Below, one piece after another: positions 35,385 through 49,277 of a stretch of 64,000 bases of DNA. The stretch's first letter is position 1, and every line of letters starts with the position of its first letter. A program made the translations under genes and the position numbers. The stretch comes from Daphnia carinata. Lineage: Eukaryota > Arthropoda > Branchiopoda > Diplostraca > Daphniidae. Where the stretch lies: positions 5,074,017 through 5,138,016 of the forward strand of contig NC_081339.1 in assembly GCF_022539665.2 (NCBI RefSeq), written 5' to 3'. Below the pieces are notes generated by a model. That model made no database searches. It saw only the letters and a program-made list of their open reading frames with translations, and was not told where the DNA came from.

Positions 35385-37487
35385 ACCTGTCCAGTTTCGA
35401 AAAAAACAAAAACAAGAGAGAAAAGATTTTTCTTTTTTTTCTAAACTTGCGACGTATCATAACGAATCAATATGCCACACGACAGTCCGCTATTTTCTAT
35501 TTGATTTAGTTTCCCATTGAAATTTGATTTCCCAAGAGCTTTTCGATTCCGGCCAGGGGAAAAAAGAAACGAAAAAAAAAAAAAATGAGAGATAATGAGC
35601 TTCCGAGTCAGCGGAACATTAACATGTATGCAAATTTGTACCAGTCGACTTGAGAGAGAGAGAGAGAGAGAGGTCAACCTGCCCACCACTCGAAAAACCC
35701 CCACGTTTTGATGCAAATCAAAATGCTCATTAGTTACGCTCTCTCTCTCTCCCCCTACTCTCTGCATCCACCCTGCGACGTTGACATTTCCCAATTGAAA
35801 ATCGGATCTCGGTGGAAACACGACGTGAATACTTACGAGAATAAGGTCACTCTAACAACCGTAACGTTTCCCCTCCCCACCCCTTCCTCACAGCCTACCC
35901 GAATAAATAATGATAACAAATAATCAAAAAAAAAAAGAGGGGGGAGAAGGAATAATAATGTTCCTAAATATTCATAACATTTAAAAGGTAAGACAACAAT
36001 AACAACAACATGAAAGACGGGGAAATAATCAATGATTGGTTTAGAAGCCGAACGTACAACAACAACCTCTTCCGTCAAGGTGTGTACAACAACAACAACA
36101 GGGGGTGGGAAATCGAAACCAGCCACAACTATCGTAAAGGATCGATTTTTTTTTTTTTTTTTCGCGGCAGCAGCCGATGCTAATTGGACTTTTCTTTCTA
36201 CTCCCTCCCTCTCCTCCCGATTGCGTGAAAAGAGTAGCTAAGGCTGGGGGGGGGGGGACCTTAACGTCCATCAAAGACGCGAGACGATTTATAGATTACA
36301 CACACACACACACGTTGAGAGAAGCTCGGGGGGGGGGGGGAGGGTTGAAGAGGCGACCACCGACTTGTAGGCGCAGAGAGAAATGGTGAAATCCTGCTGA
36401 GAGGGATGCAAATGAGTCGTGCGTGCACGTTTGGTGGTGCGCGGGCGAGTCGACAAGTGTGGGAAAGTCACTACCTGTCGGGTTCTGTTTGCTGCTTTCG
36501 TTTTCTTTTTTCTTTTTTTTGTAGGGGGCGCCTCTTCTTTTTCGCCCTTTTCTTTCTAGACCATCTCTCGGCTAGTCGATTTGAAAAACAAAAATCGAGA
36601 ATTGTGCGAGATGGACAGCGACGGGTCAGGTAGCCAACGAGGACTAAACACGCAGCTTTGATTTGTGATCATCATGACGACGACGACGACGAGAAAAAGA
36701 GATGGGCACCGGATGTTCCCAGTCTCCTCGACACAAACGTTGAGTGCACTGGCTCCCTACTTTGTTTTTAAAACATCAGTCTCTTTTCTTAATTGAATCA
36801 TTTTTTTTTTCTTTCTTTAAAAGCGATGCGTCGCAATTTCCTCGTTCGAATTTCGAAAAAAAAAACAAAAAAACAAAAAAAAAAAAACGCGGGAATTTTG
36901 AAGAAAATTCATTTTCAAACATTTGTTTTTCTATTCCATTAGTTTGAAGGGAAGGAGGACTCTCTCTTTAGTTGTTCGCGTGATGGTGTCAACATGGCGA
37001 TACCTACCCCACCCCCCTCGTTCGTCGAGACAAAGTTAAGGGCTCTTTCAGGACGACCCCGTCCTTCTGTGCACGAAAGAAAAGAAAAAAAAAAGAAGCA
37101 GTGGGTGGGTTGTTGAGAGACGATGGGCTACCACCGATAAAGAACGTCTCAACATTTCATTTGAAAGGTTCCCCACAAGAAAAAAAAAAAACAAAAAAAC
37201 CGAAGAGCTTCTGTTTTGTTTTTCACTAAAAATATGAAAAGTTGCCCAATCTTCCCAAACAACAAGTCTATCGATAGGATAACAATCGATGATGTTGACA
37301 GGTCTTCCATCCTTTTTTTTTTTTTTTCTCTTTCCAAACACATCAACCAACCAACCCCACCCCCCGTCATGTTATTATTCAATATTTGTCTCTACTCTTG
37401 TTGTTTGTTGTCTTGACCCCCCCCCCCTCCCACTGGCCGATAATAATAAGACGAAAAATGAAAGGGGATGACTAGTCTAATGGACCA

Positions 37488-37512
37488 TATATGTATATAT
37501 ATATATATATGT
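37488..37512. repeat. (TA)n microsatellite
   Basis: ATATATGTATATATAT and so on, seen directly. Confidence 0.9.
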
Positions 37513-37678
37513 ATCTAGGGCTTTTAAGTTCTTTCTCGGTGGGATGATGGGGGGCCTCCTCTCTCTCTCTCCGCAAGAAAATGATAAGACAATGCGCCTC
37601 AAGAACGAACGAAGAAGATCCGGGGCGCGAGGAGTTTTTAATTTTGGAAGACGCGCCGCTCATTAAAAACAAAAGAAG

Positions 37679-37713
<35 letters not shown>

Positions 37714-38189
37714 AAAAATGATTTCTTCACGTTCGTTCTTGAATAATATCCGTTTTGGGGGGAGGAGGGGATATATAGGGAGATGAGCGTTCCATCCTAT
37801 TTTTGTTTTCAACTCATTAAATTGTGTTGTTGTCTGCTGCTGCGTTTATTTCACTCTCTTTTCGTGTCGCCCTCGAAACAAAGATCGTCCAGAAAGAAGA
37901 AGAAGAAGAAGAAGATTTTCTCAGACGATGAGCTGCTGTGTTTGGATTTCTCGTGATGGGAAGCTTCGTTAATATGCTAACTACACGTTGTTGTTGTGAG
38001 TGGAGGATGAGGGGGGGGGGGGGAGGGATAGCGTCGGGTTTCGGCAACCGTAAATCACTGGCCTACCAAATGAGGCAAAAACGAAAAAGCCAAAATAAAA
38101 ATAAAAGATGAAGAAGAATGTTTTTTTCAACTTTGTTTTGCCGCCATATCTGGGTCTAGTAGTAAGCGACGTCATCATCATTTCGTGTT

Positions 38190-38210
38190 TTGTGTGTGTG
38201 TGTGTGTGTT
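38190..38210. repeat. (GT)n microsatellite
   Basis: About ten GT units, seen directly. Confidence 0.9.
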
Positions 38211-39669
38211 GTTGTTTGTTGCTTGTTCTCCCAAACGCCGAATCGTAGAGTTACATCAACCAACCAACTAAACCGCAAGCTGCTACGCAACAAGCCATTA
38301 AAAACGGATAATAAGAAAGAAAGGGCCCCAAAAATATTCGTTTCATTCCCGTCTGCTGCGCTCGTCTAATATCATCAAGACAAAACGACGAGCTACTCAG
38401 TTTTCCCAGTGAAAACAAATACCAAATAAAATAAAATAAAATAAAACTATTTTGATATACAGACACCGTCCATGAGGACATGAGATGGCCACCATTTTTT
38501 TACGACTGCCATCGCGATTTACAAGCACCCCACAAAACAACGAGTCCAAAAGGAAACGTTTTCAAAAATAAATGGCGATTATTAATAAATTTTGGTTTTT
38601 TTTTTTTTTCAACTGACGACAAGAAGAGAAATCTTGTTCACAACAGGGAAAGGAAACGAGAAGAAAAAAAAAAACAATGAAGCGGATGAGTCAGGTCTGG
38701 CTATTAAAATAGCGACATTATAATGTGGCGAAATTCCATCAGCAGTGTGTCTACACACACTGAGATAATCAGGCGATGAATAAGATAAAAACACACACAC
38801 ACACAAAGAGCCGAATGGTTAAAACCAAACCAAACAAAAAAAAATTCAACAGGTAGGTCAAGAATGTGCTACTGGCCCGGCTTGTCGGGTAAGTTTGAAC
38901 CGGTTGCGACCCACCGTTCAACCGAGAAAAACGGGCCGACAAAATTCTGTTTTCTTTCTTTTTTTGTTTTTCGGGTAAATATGAAACCAATAAGACATCA
39001 CAAAACAACAAGAAAAAAAAAAAAAAAAAAAGAAAGAGAAAATTCGTGTCGACATTTCAACGGATGCAAAATATGTAGAAAACATTCCGATCGCTACGTG
39101 TGTGTGTGTGTGTGTGGATATCCGGCGCGCGAGCCCGAGCTAAAAAGGCATTTTTTTCGACATCATTTAAACTAATGAGACTCTCTCTCTCTCCCTGTGT
39201 GTGTGTGTTTCTCCGAGATTTGAATAATAATGAGGCGAGACAAAACACACACGAAACTTGCCTCTCTCTCTAAACAAAAACAAAAAATGCCGATATACAT
39301 GTAGAGAAAGAGTAAAAGAAGAAAAAAAAAAAAAAAAAAGAAAAAAAAAAATCAACCTGCCCAACTCGGATTCAGTAATCAGCAGAGGTTAAATGCCTTA
39401 CGTGTGTCGTTTTTCGTATCGACTATTAATTCAGCCATTATTTCCCAATCGCCATCGGGGCAGCCTCACAAACGCAGGTTAATGAGTACGTGATCCGAGT
39501 TGACAATCGCAAAGCAAAACACAAAATTATGGACACGTCGGCAAACCAAACGAAAACATGATGCCAGTCAAATTTAAGTTTCTTCGACGCTGGCAAAAAG
39601 CCGCGCAGACTGAGAAGCACTCGAGTCAAATTCAAACTTCATTGAAAACAAAACACAAGACATACAACA

Positions 39670-39706
39670 AAAAATAAAATAAAATAAAATAAAATAAAAT
39701 AAAAAT
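39670..39706. repeat. (AAAAT)n pentanucleotide repeat
   Basis: About seven AAAAT units, seen directly. A shorter copy of the same unit lies near 38425-38445. Confidence 0.9.
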
Positions 39707-40430
39707 CGGTTGCCAGGGAATCGTTGGCCTGATTTGCCTTTACTCTTATTTCATTATTTCGCGCACCTGCATTTGTTTTTTATTTTTTTTTCGTTCGTTC
39801 GTTCGTTTTCGTTGCTCTTGCAGCTGATAAGGTGACACGCGCCACACAGCCCCTCCCCCACTACTTCATTTCGTATGTACGGCAGCTACTGCTCCGATCG
39901 TCGCCCCCCTTCGATTTAGAGTATTTCTGATTTCCTCGTAAGCAAATGAAACTCGATCATTTCTTTTTTCTTTTTTTTTAAGGGGGAAATATCAATGTCT
40001 GTGCGTCAAGGCTTAAGGTGGATAAACGTCGGGGTACAACTGCATCAATAGCCAACTCTCGATGAATCACAAACCGCCATTAAAAACAAACGAACGAAGA
40101 ACGGCATAAAACGACGTCGAACGAATGAAACGCAACTTTCTCGCTACGTATGACGCCACAACCTAAAACGACTTTTTTTTTTCTTTTTAAATTAATAATT
40201 AAAAAAATAAAGAAAATTTCGAAATCGTTACCCCAGAAAAAAAAAAACCAAAACAAACGAATCTTTTTTAATTCAAAAACAAATAAAAGGTGATTAACCG
40301 TTGAGATTTCGTCAAGACTCGGAGCTCGTTAGTCAAATAGACCCCGGTTGGGAAAACAACAACAACAAAAAAAAATAATAACGACCCAGTTGAATGTGTT
40401 CCGCCATTTTTTGAAACTACTACGGTAGAG

Positions 40431-40457
40431 CACACACACACACACACACACACACAC
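40431..40457. repeat. (AC)n microsatellite
   Basis: About thirteen AC units, seen directly. Confidence 0.95.
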
Positions 40458-42896
40458 CTGACCCGTAGGTGCAAGTCAACGGCCAAACCAACGGAGGTGG
40501 ATGGACGCCAAAATTGGTGAAACAAATTAAGGAAAAAAACAAAAAAATTGATTATTTTTTCACGGCCTTATTTCTTTCTTTTTTCTTTTTTTTTTAACGA
40601 TGTGATGATCCGTCATCACCTTGGACGCTGATTGAAGAGAGACGATGAGACGGCAACAAGACGGAAACGAAAAATTAGCATGTTCAGTCTGGCGATTCCG
40701 CGCATTTCAAAAGAAAAAGAAAAAAAAAAAAAGAAAAACGAAGGCAGGAATTCGTCACCTGTTGTTTTATGGCGTTGGTTGTCACCTTGTGTCCGTCTTA
40801 AAGTCGGTTGCATTAAGAGACAACTACCCCCCCCCCCAAAAAAAAAGAGCCTAGGTATGCACATGTCTATTTTTACTACATAGCCTATTGCGTGTAAACT
40901 CGTGTAACGATTATATAACGGGAAGCCCAGAGGGGTGTCTATTGAAGAAAGGCTCGGCAAAAAAAAAAAAAAAGGCATGCGGGAAATGAGAGCCACAACG
41001 ATTGCGGTCAAACAAAACTGTCCAGCGTTCTTTTTTTTTTTTTCAGGAGAGGGGGGGGGGGGAGCTCCGTCACGCTCGACTTGCCTATATCCTCGGTGTA
41101 GATTACAGAAAGGAGTTCGGAAACCCTCCTTTTTACTTACTACCTTGTTCTAAAGATATAAACCAACCAGCTAGAAAGTTCGTTTTTTTTTTTTTTTTTT
41201 TTTTTTTATTCTGTGCACTTGTTATGGCCATCCATTTGAATCGGAATGAACGTTTGCGTGAGTCGCTAAAAAGAAAGAAAAAAAATAATCCACATCATGT
41301 GGAGCGATCGGCACTTGTTTCTTTAAGCGATGCTTGTCGTTTACTTCGGAAGAGGAAGCACGCAATTGCTGGACGCCACCGAGCGTCGCCACACGACCAC
41401 TCAAACAACTCAATTAACGGTGATGGAAAACGCCAATGAAACAAAAGACGAATTCTACAAGATGCGCCATTTTCTTTGAAATTCGCTAAAAACTTTTTTT
41501 TAAAGCAGGGAAGTGATTTGAAAATTAGACTTGAAAAACAGTCAGAACAAAGCCAAATAAATAGTGTTTCAACATGCCTATTTTAAACACACGTGTGTGT
41601 GTGGACGCGCTATTTGGACCCAGACGGAATGCGCGTACAGTTGGAATAAAACCATAAAAAAAAAAAAAAAAAAAAAAAAAGACGGCCCGCTCGCCGTACT
41701 AGGCAATAAAATGAAACCAGTGGGGATCTTAATGAACAGACGTGCCCGTTAAAAAATTAAGAAAACCCAACAAGTTTAAAGAACCCACATTTCTTTGACT
41801 GTTACATTCAAAAATTGGCAGGAAAAGAAAAATGGGCAATGACTTTTTAAAAATGATAAGAAACATCCCGCTGGATTGAAGAACCATTTTCGAAATGCCG
41901 TGCGGCCAACAAAAGAATGAAAAATTCGAACTTATTTTTTTTTTTTTTTTTTTTTTGAAAAGTCGATTTTTATGACTTTGAGCCTTTTTTTTTTTTTTTT
42001 TTTTTTTTTGTCTGTCAGCGGATGGTTAGTAATGTGGTGGTGTAGTTTTTGCTCCAGTGGTGGTGATGATGACTGCGGTAAGCTTGTCCCTCATGCCCTC
42101 GCCACCCAAAACACAAAGAAAACTGGAATACTTTAAAGGTATGCCATGACTGACCATCAAGTTCCCCTCACCTAACCCAACCATCATCATAAAGAAGAAA
42201 AACAACCAGGAGCTCAACACGTCAATAGCCTTCCCCCCCCCCCCCTTCAATGGTAGATTTGTCTCTTCAAAGTCCTTTTTAGATTGCGTTATCCATTAAG
42301 GGCTATAGGCGAACCGGAAGATGTCTTTATACAACAACAACAACAACAACCTGGGATAGGCCTATTTTATCGTTACGCTCGTTTGAGTGTAAATGATGAT
42401 GTGATCGAAGAATTCTCACGCCCCTCCCCAACAACAAAAAATTGGAAAGAGCCGGAACACTAGGCCAGAAAGAGAGTCTTGGCTCTGGTGTGAAATCTAT
42501 ACACAAAAAGAAATTTCAAAAGTGTCGGAGACACCAATCAAAATAAATGTCAACTCTAAGAAATAAAATTGATGTACGCAGACTTGCTCTACTGACTGAA
42601 CTGAACTTGAGTGAATAAAGAAGGGCTGGGAATTGAAATCAACCCCACCATATCCGGCCTACATTTCCAAGTGGATTCCGTAAAAGTTCGTCGTCGTGAG
42701 TTACACGTCATCGCGGACGAATAGCACACAAAGACACACAAAACAAATACCTATTTGAATAGATTGCAGATAGCGATGGGCAATAATCAGTGACCAGTTC
42801 AAACATGTACGCCTTTTGCTAGGCTAGACAATGACTGGTTGGACTCTGTGTAAACAAGGAAAAAGGAGGCAAGTTATAATGGAATTTGGCACTTAC

Positions 42897-42995
42897 TACT
42901 GGTTGCGGGGAAGTATGCGGTTTCATTATTTGGTCGAAGGGCAGTCCACAACACGTGGCTTCGACATCCAGCAGCAGCCTACACATGTCGTCCAT
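42897..42995 (-). other. Candidate alternative first coding exon of the ETS gene
   Basis: A 99-base open stretch begins with ATG (an in-frame TGA lies upstream). It encodes MDDMCRLLLDVEATCCG through HTSPQPV and ends at a perfect donor, GTA|GTAAGT. Its phase 0 end matches the ETS exon 2 acceptor at 24243, as the proximal first exon at 31043 does. It has ordinary protein composition inside a low-complexity region. It could instead begin an unrelated gene, but no other downstream exons are seen. Confidence 0.4.
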
Positions 42996-45903
42996 ATAAT
43001 TAACCACCGAAATATGTTGACATCGAGATGGTCAAACATTCTTTTCAAATTCTTCACCCTTAATTGATTAAATCAAAACGTTTTGGTATAGAAACTCGAT
43101 GTCTACTGATATAAATGGCTTAATTTTACCTGAGAAGAAATAATGGCGCCCGAGTCCGAAAGTCAGGTCGTACAAGATGAGACCTTTCATCGTCTGCTAG
43201 AGTGCTTTTCTTTTGTTTTTTCTGTTTGTCGTAATAATTCATCATAAAAATAAAAAGGAATGATATAAATCATCTTCACACCATAATTACTAGAATATAA
43301 TATTTTCCCTCAAAAAAATTTAAGCTCTCACAAACGTGCCGAAAAATTCCACACACAAAAAAATATTACAGAAAAAAAAAACGATCATTAAAACAAAAAC
43401 ACAACGACTGTTAATACTCTCATTTTCTATTGAGAATTTATCCATACATTTTTCTAGTGATGAGAAAAAGGTTATTATCATTATTATTTTTAGTATTAAT
43501 AATACAAGGACCGGCAACATGGCAGAGATTATTCGGGGACAATGAACTTGGCGTGTCCATAATGACTTGATTAGGTTTCGCAGGGCTGTTGTTCTGTTGT
43601 CTACCACACACTAATACGGCACACAACTCGCGTAACGATAGATAAAAGGAAATGCTGTGAACCGGTGACGACAACCTGATACGTACGGGCCGATTGCTGA
43701 ATTTTTGCTGCACGCGGGAGTATCACTATTAGACCATCTGGTGTGTGATGATGTTTCTTTATTTCTCTCGTTCGTCCGGTTTGTTATATTGTTATTATAC
43801 GACGACGAACCATGGTGACCGTTCAGTTCAATTAAAACTCCATATACTTCTGTCTTGTTTGAGTGTCTGTGTGTGAGTGCAATAACGATCGAGTATCTAC
43901 TGTTATGGTCTCTTGGTACGAAACCTTTTTGCCCGGACGTGTATATCAGGCCAGCTGTTGTTATGTATTTATGTCTTGCACCCAAACGAACGAATTCTCC
44001 AAAAAGTTTTGTTCACTTGGAACTACATGAAAAACAATAAGAAGAAAAAAACACCAACAGCAAAAATGAAGAAACAAACAGGATCTAAAGCAATTTACGT
44101 GGTGAAACAATTGTTCTATATATAAAAAGCCATTTTGTATTTCTTTTCATTTGATTGCGCGGTCGACGATCTTTTCATTCTACCGTTTTTATTGCCATTA
44201 TACGAGGCATCTTCGTTCTTGTTCGTGTCCATGTACGGTACCACGGTATCGGCTTTTTAATTATCGACTTGCTCATTGTGTGTTGGGAAGAAGAGCAGCA
44301 AACGCAAAGTTAAATGAACAACCAATTCGCGTTATACCTGGACGGTTAGATATGTCACCTTGCCCTGGCCACCACTACGTTGCCAAGCTTATTAACACCC
44401 ACATCTGCGCGCGTATTTGTATACAAACTAATAACGATATCGGTACGGTGAAGCTATTATTAATTAACATTATCGTGTATTTTTTTCATTTTTTTTTGTA
44501 TGTATGTTCCATTTGTTCTATAATAAACGCATCTTTTTTTTTTGAGGTTTTCTTCAGTTAATTTACATTTTTGTACAAAGTGGGTGTGCTCGATGTGTGG
44601 CTCTTCCTCCTCCCACTTGTCACACAGTGTAGTTGACTGTGTACAAAAGTTTTTCACTAACCCCGCTGGGTATCGTTTGACACCTGTTACCAATAATAGG
44701 TAAATGCCTGTACCCATAAGTACATAAAGTGCGTGAGAGACGGCCTTTTCTTTTCGGTGTGTTTGGGTTTACTTTTTTAACGACAAAGCGGAAAGTAATA
44801 ACCTCTCGTTCTTGGGCTGAAAAACACACCGAACCGTTTGCTAACGCATTTCTAAAATCCATTATTATTAATTTTTTTGTAAGGTAAGCACCTGGGATGT
44901 TGTTCTTGAGATTTTTTTCTTCTTCTTCTTTTATTTTTATTTGACCGCTAGAGAAAGTTGGATGTTCGAATGGGAATGGATTATATCCAGGACTCCTCCT
45001 CCGATTCTCCATAAAAAGCCTCTTGAATATAAAATAAAAACACCGCCCCTCGAAATGCATTCAATCCCGGTGAAGATGATCGTTGTTTTAAATGGCCCCA
45101 ATCACCGGAAATAATTCCTTTCTGTTTTATCGACGTACATCCAAATAATAACCAGGGTTGGGTGGCGGTGGAGAAAGATGCCGAGGGCTAGTTTCTTCTT
45201 TATCTATTTTTTTTTCTTTAAAGGTCATAAAAGACTCCCAACAACAGATACTGTCAGTGTTGACGTCAGATCCCACTTGTGCGAGTCGTTATTTGTGTGG
45301 CCTGAAACGATAGAACTAACGATAAAGGGTCTCAATGATTCTACCTGTTGTTTAAAACCATTTGGCTACTGTAAACAACAAATGCCATCTGTTGTAGGAA
45401 TACCAAGCTTCTTGTACAGAACTCGATTGAAACTGCAAAAGAAAATAACTGATATTTAAATGCTTGTTACGAAACGAAGCGTTATATAATTACAACATAA
45501 ATAAGATTAGCTAGTTCGTTACAGTAAACTTTAACTGCTAATAGCAGAAGCTAATCGAAATTTCGATTTCGCTCTTACTTCCGTGGAACGATCTTGATGC
45601 AAGCTACTTAACGTAGTTGTTACTAACACTCTGTTTAAGAATAAAATAAAATAGAAATTAATAGTTATGATACCAGCGTTCCTAGTGCGATATAACTGTA
45701 GTTTGATATATTGATGCTCTGGAATAAAATTCATGGATATCTTATTTAGACTACCGTTTTAGTTGAAATGGGATTCTGTGCAAAAAAAATGACAGTGGTT
45801 GTAGGGATATTTCAAATCCCTCACATCAACGCCTCGAAGTATCTAGAAACAATTTTGTTAGGTGTTACGTTTGAATTCCAATTTGATGATTATAAGAAAT
45901 CTT
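42996..45903. other. Intergenic region between the ETS upstream exon and the MFSD6-like cluster
   Basis: No supported gene. Homopolymer density drops after about 43300. Open stretches such as 43611-43985 (minus) and 44151-44561 (plus) have no recognisable domain or splice support. Confidence 0.45.
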
Positions 45904-48383
45904 CTATTGATGATCACCATTTGACATAACAGTTGGTTCAACGGCAACTTCATCAGCGTCAACATTATTGACAGCTTCAGTCCTCTTCCGTCGTAAGTAA
46001 AAGATGTTGAAAAGGAAGTAGAATAAGCCAGTGATGAAAGAGATGGCACCCAAAATGCGAAAGGTCACTCGCAACCCGTAGGCTCCAATAAGTAAACTTC
46101 CACCAAAACTTCCAACTCCAAATCCTTGTTAAGAAAAAAGAATTATATTCACTCCTTTACGCACTGTGTGATAGTGATTTACCAAAGCCGAAGGTGATTC
46201 CGCCCAGCAATCCCTGAATGGATGCCACAGTAGATGTTGTTCCAAGTTGGTTGGCATATGCTACATGTGACGTTCGCGCAAAATTCCAGGAAATTGCATC
46301 CAACGATTCCAAAAGGAGGCACAATCGTGGATCGTGCAAATATGAATATCCTGTTTGAATGTTCAGTTTAAATTTTAAATAGTTACTTTAGTCATTTTTT
46401 TCATTATAATTAAATACCGATTAAACGAATGACGTTCACCGCAAAGCAAAGGACTTGAACGTTGGGATGACTTAATTTGCGGAAAATGCGGTCAGAGAAG
46501 ACAAGCAACGGAATTACCGAAAGACACTGGAACGTATTAGACAGCCCCATCAAAGAGCTGGTGCCCCCAATTTCTTCCAAGAATAAAAACAAGTAATAAA
46601 ACCCATACCCGTTGCAGATTCCTAATTTCAAATGTTTAAAAGCGATTAATTTTGACGCCATTAAATTTGCATATTTTTATGTTACCGGAAACAAAGGCGA
46701 TTACAAGTAACACATCCAATTCAACGTTTTTGAGTAAGGATCCGACGTCTCTTAGCAGCCTTTTCGCTGGAAGTTTGAAATCCAGATGAACTGTTAGCAT
46801 CCCGATGGCTGCAACTCCAAAGAGGCCGGCGAAAAGATAAAAGGCAGGCCTGTAATTAAACAAAAACCAATCAATATAATTACACACTTAAATGACGTCC
46901 AAAAGATTACCTGGTGTTTCCCAAGATATTTAAATCTGGACTAAACTCATCAATCAAACGCCCAGAAATAGGCGAAAAGACAGCTATACCAATATATCCA
47001 AACATCCGCTGGAAACCATAATCCCCCCCCAATTCGCTGACTAAAGCCACAGAAGCTCCGACAAAGAGGTCCAGCCCTCCCAGTAGCACGTCAAAGATAA
47101 GGCGAAACAACATGTACAGCCAAAAGGTCAGCTGAGGATTAAACACCTCTACTAAAGCCTTGTTAGAACAAAGCTCAGAGCGATCAATCCGCACTACACA
47201 CTGAGGTCTGCAGAACTGATAGACGGCTCGGTTGTTATCCGCTTGATTAGAGTCTTTAAAGTACACCGTTTGACGGAATTTCTGATCTTCACCATACGAT
47301 CCGCACTCGAAATTGCTCAATTTCTGTCCGCTGTAAATTCCGTCTTCCATCGTCATCCATTTGACAGGGAACCTTCCGCTAGAGTTGGCCGTATTGCTGG
47401 TCAAATCCAATCCGAGCGTTGCGTTCACTTGGGTTGGCTCGCTAACATTTTTTCGATTTAACTCGCAGATATGGTCGTCGTTACGAGTTGGAGAACAAGT
47501 CACATCTAGGCTCCAATAATTCGGGAAAAAAACTGCATCACGAAATTCCATTTTGGGTAGGACAACTTTCTTGAGCGCAACCTTCGGCAAAGTAGGGTCC
47601 ACTTCTGTTGTGGGCTCGTTCAACTCCTCATTTCTCACGTCAGACGGGCGATTGTTGTCGTAGCATATATAGCCGCATTCTTCTAGTGCTACTGACATGT
47701 TGTTTAACTTTTCACGAATTAGTTCTGGACGAACGTGGCAAGGATTCGAGTCGAGGTCGGCCAATGCAAGAGTAGCTGAATTCAAATGCAGTGGATTAGT
47801 GTCCGTGCAGCCGAGTGCAAATGTTAAATTCTCCGGATAAGGATGCCACACTTTGCTTGGTGGCACAGTTAAGAAGAGTAGCGCTACAATACCGAGAGAA
47901 GCATGTACGATGCTCATCATCACCTAAAGGAATTTAGGACAATTGAAGTTTCAATTAAGGAGACTTTTCTAATGGAGATAACCTTGAAATTTCCGAGTTT
48001 GTCAGCGATTAATCCGAGGAGAAAAGGCGATAGAATCGCAGCGACTGAAGAAACACCATAAATGGCACCCACTTCTTGATAACTCATTCCCAATGACTTC
48101 ATGTGAATAGTTGTAAATGGTAATAGCACTCCTACACCTAAAATAACCAAATAATTCGAATCAGGTTAACTCAAGTGTCGTGAAAGTTGTCAACCCGATA
48201 CCTACAGCAAATTTAACAGTGACAGTTTTACTTGCCTGACAGAATGATGAAGGTCAACAGTTTAATGGGGATAAGTTTAGGCTGCTTTAAGTCGTAAATG
48301 AGCAGTTCTAATCCTTTCCTCTTCTCCAAGCGTCTTGAAACTTTAGGTTGCTGCTCATTATTGTTGTTTGCTTCTTCACTCAT
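45904..48383 (-). CDS. MFSD6-like major facilitator transporter, copy A
   Basis: Multi-pass membrane protein of the MFSD6 group; substrate unknown. Seven exons: 48383-48236, 48137-47983, 47923-46911, 46849-46686, 46621-46418, 46350-46183, 46124-45904. They total 2073 bases, or 690 residues. It starts MSEEANNNNEQQPKVSRRLE, then KLLTFIILSGVGVLLPFTTI with HMKSLGMSYQEVGAIYG. The large third exon carries a glycosylated, Cys-containing extracellular loop of roughly 230 residues and GGDYGFQRMFGYIGIAIFSP. The C-terminal half continues EEIGGTSSLMGLS and SIQGLLGGITFGFG. The first intron has a GC donor (CAG|GCAAGT). Most 5' upstream-lying in the array by coordinate order, and the copy most distant from C and D. 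Confidence 0.87.
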
Positions 48384-49277
48384 TGTAGTTTAATTATCTG
48401 CAATTCTAACAACAATACAAAACAAGATTTAAGAAAAACATAAAATTTTGTGTATGTTTTAGACTATAAAAATGTTTCATACCTTGTGAAAAGTTGCTAC
48501 TGACTGGGAGCTCTTCAATGTGGATGTTGCTACACCTTCCACTAAACACAAGATAAGCCTTATTCTCTAGACTAGTCCGTCCTGCTCACGAGGTACTATG
48601 ACGGTAGTCAATTCACGTTTTTTCTCATAGTAGTAGGCTAGTCATTTCGCCTTTTTTGTTTTGGGAAATTGTTGATCACTGGAAGGTTGAAAGCTCAATG
48701 GGATTTGTAAGTGGATCAAGGCCATAGATTTGGCTGAAACAAAAACGTGCTCTAGGCAAGTTGGAGTTAAATTGAGGTGAGAGGTGATAAACAATGAAAG
48801 GGACATTCCGACTGTTAAAACTGTGCCCAAATGGTTTGCCTTGTTCTACTGACACCCCCGGTGCGGTAAATGGTTTCCCGTTTGATGGAAAGCCCTTCTA
48901 ATCAACACTGTGCAACTTGGCGAGAAATCCGAATGAACTTGATAATGCTTCAACTTGCGCTGTCCTCGGTAGGTGGACCATCTGGCACTTTATCATTGTA
49001 GAACAAACCTGAAATAAAACCAACTTCCGATAAATATTCTGTTGATGTTCTAAAATTGCAGACTTCGTAGAAACAAGTTTAATTTCATGTTTGACCTTTT
49101 TGTTTGCATTTGCAACGCAAATTTAAAATTCAACAAATACCTTTTTTGTAAATTTTGTCGCTGAGAACATGGTTACTTTGTAATGAGAAAAATTGTTTCC
49201 ATGAAATCACCAGTTTTGGTTATCCAAAATAAAGAACGCGTGTGCCGTGAAAGCCGCATTCCACATAAAAAAGGGGG
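48384..49277. other. Spacer between MFSD6-like copies A and B
   Basis: Contains the copy A 5' flank and copy B 3' flank. No coding exon, repeat or RNA gene recognised. Confidence 0.45.

Larger units (their letters stand above)
31145..42896 (-). other. 5' region of the ETS gene, no other gene seen, homopolymer- and microsatellite-rich
   Basis: If the distal first exon at 42897-42995 is real, this is intron for that isoform and promoter/5' UTR for the proximal one. I see no conserved protein segment. It holds A/T runs (such as 33973-34010 and 37679-37710), G runs near 36246, 36328 and 38011, and AC, GT, TA and AAAAT repeats. Confidence 0.5.

Noticed and set aside
43611-43985. 124-codon minus-strand ORF
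   Set aside because: No domain, no splice context and no repeat of composition seen in real exons nearby.
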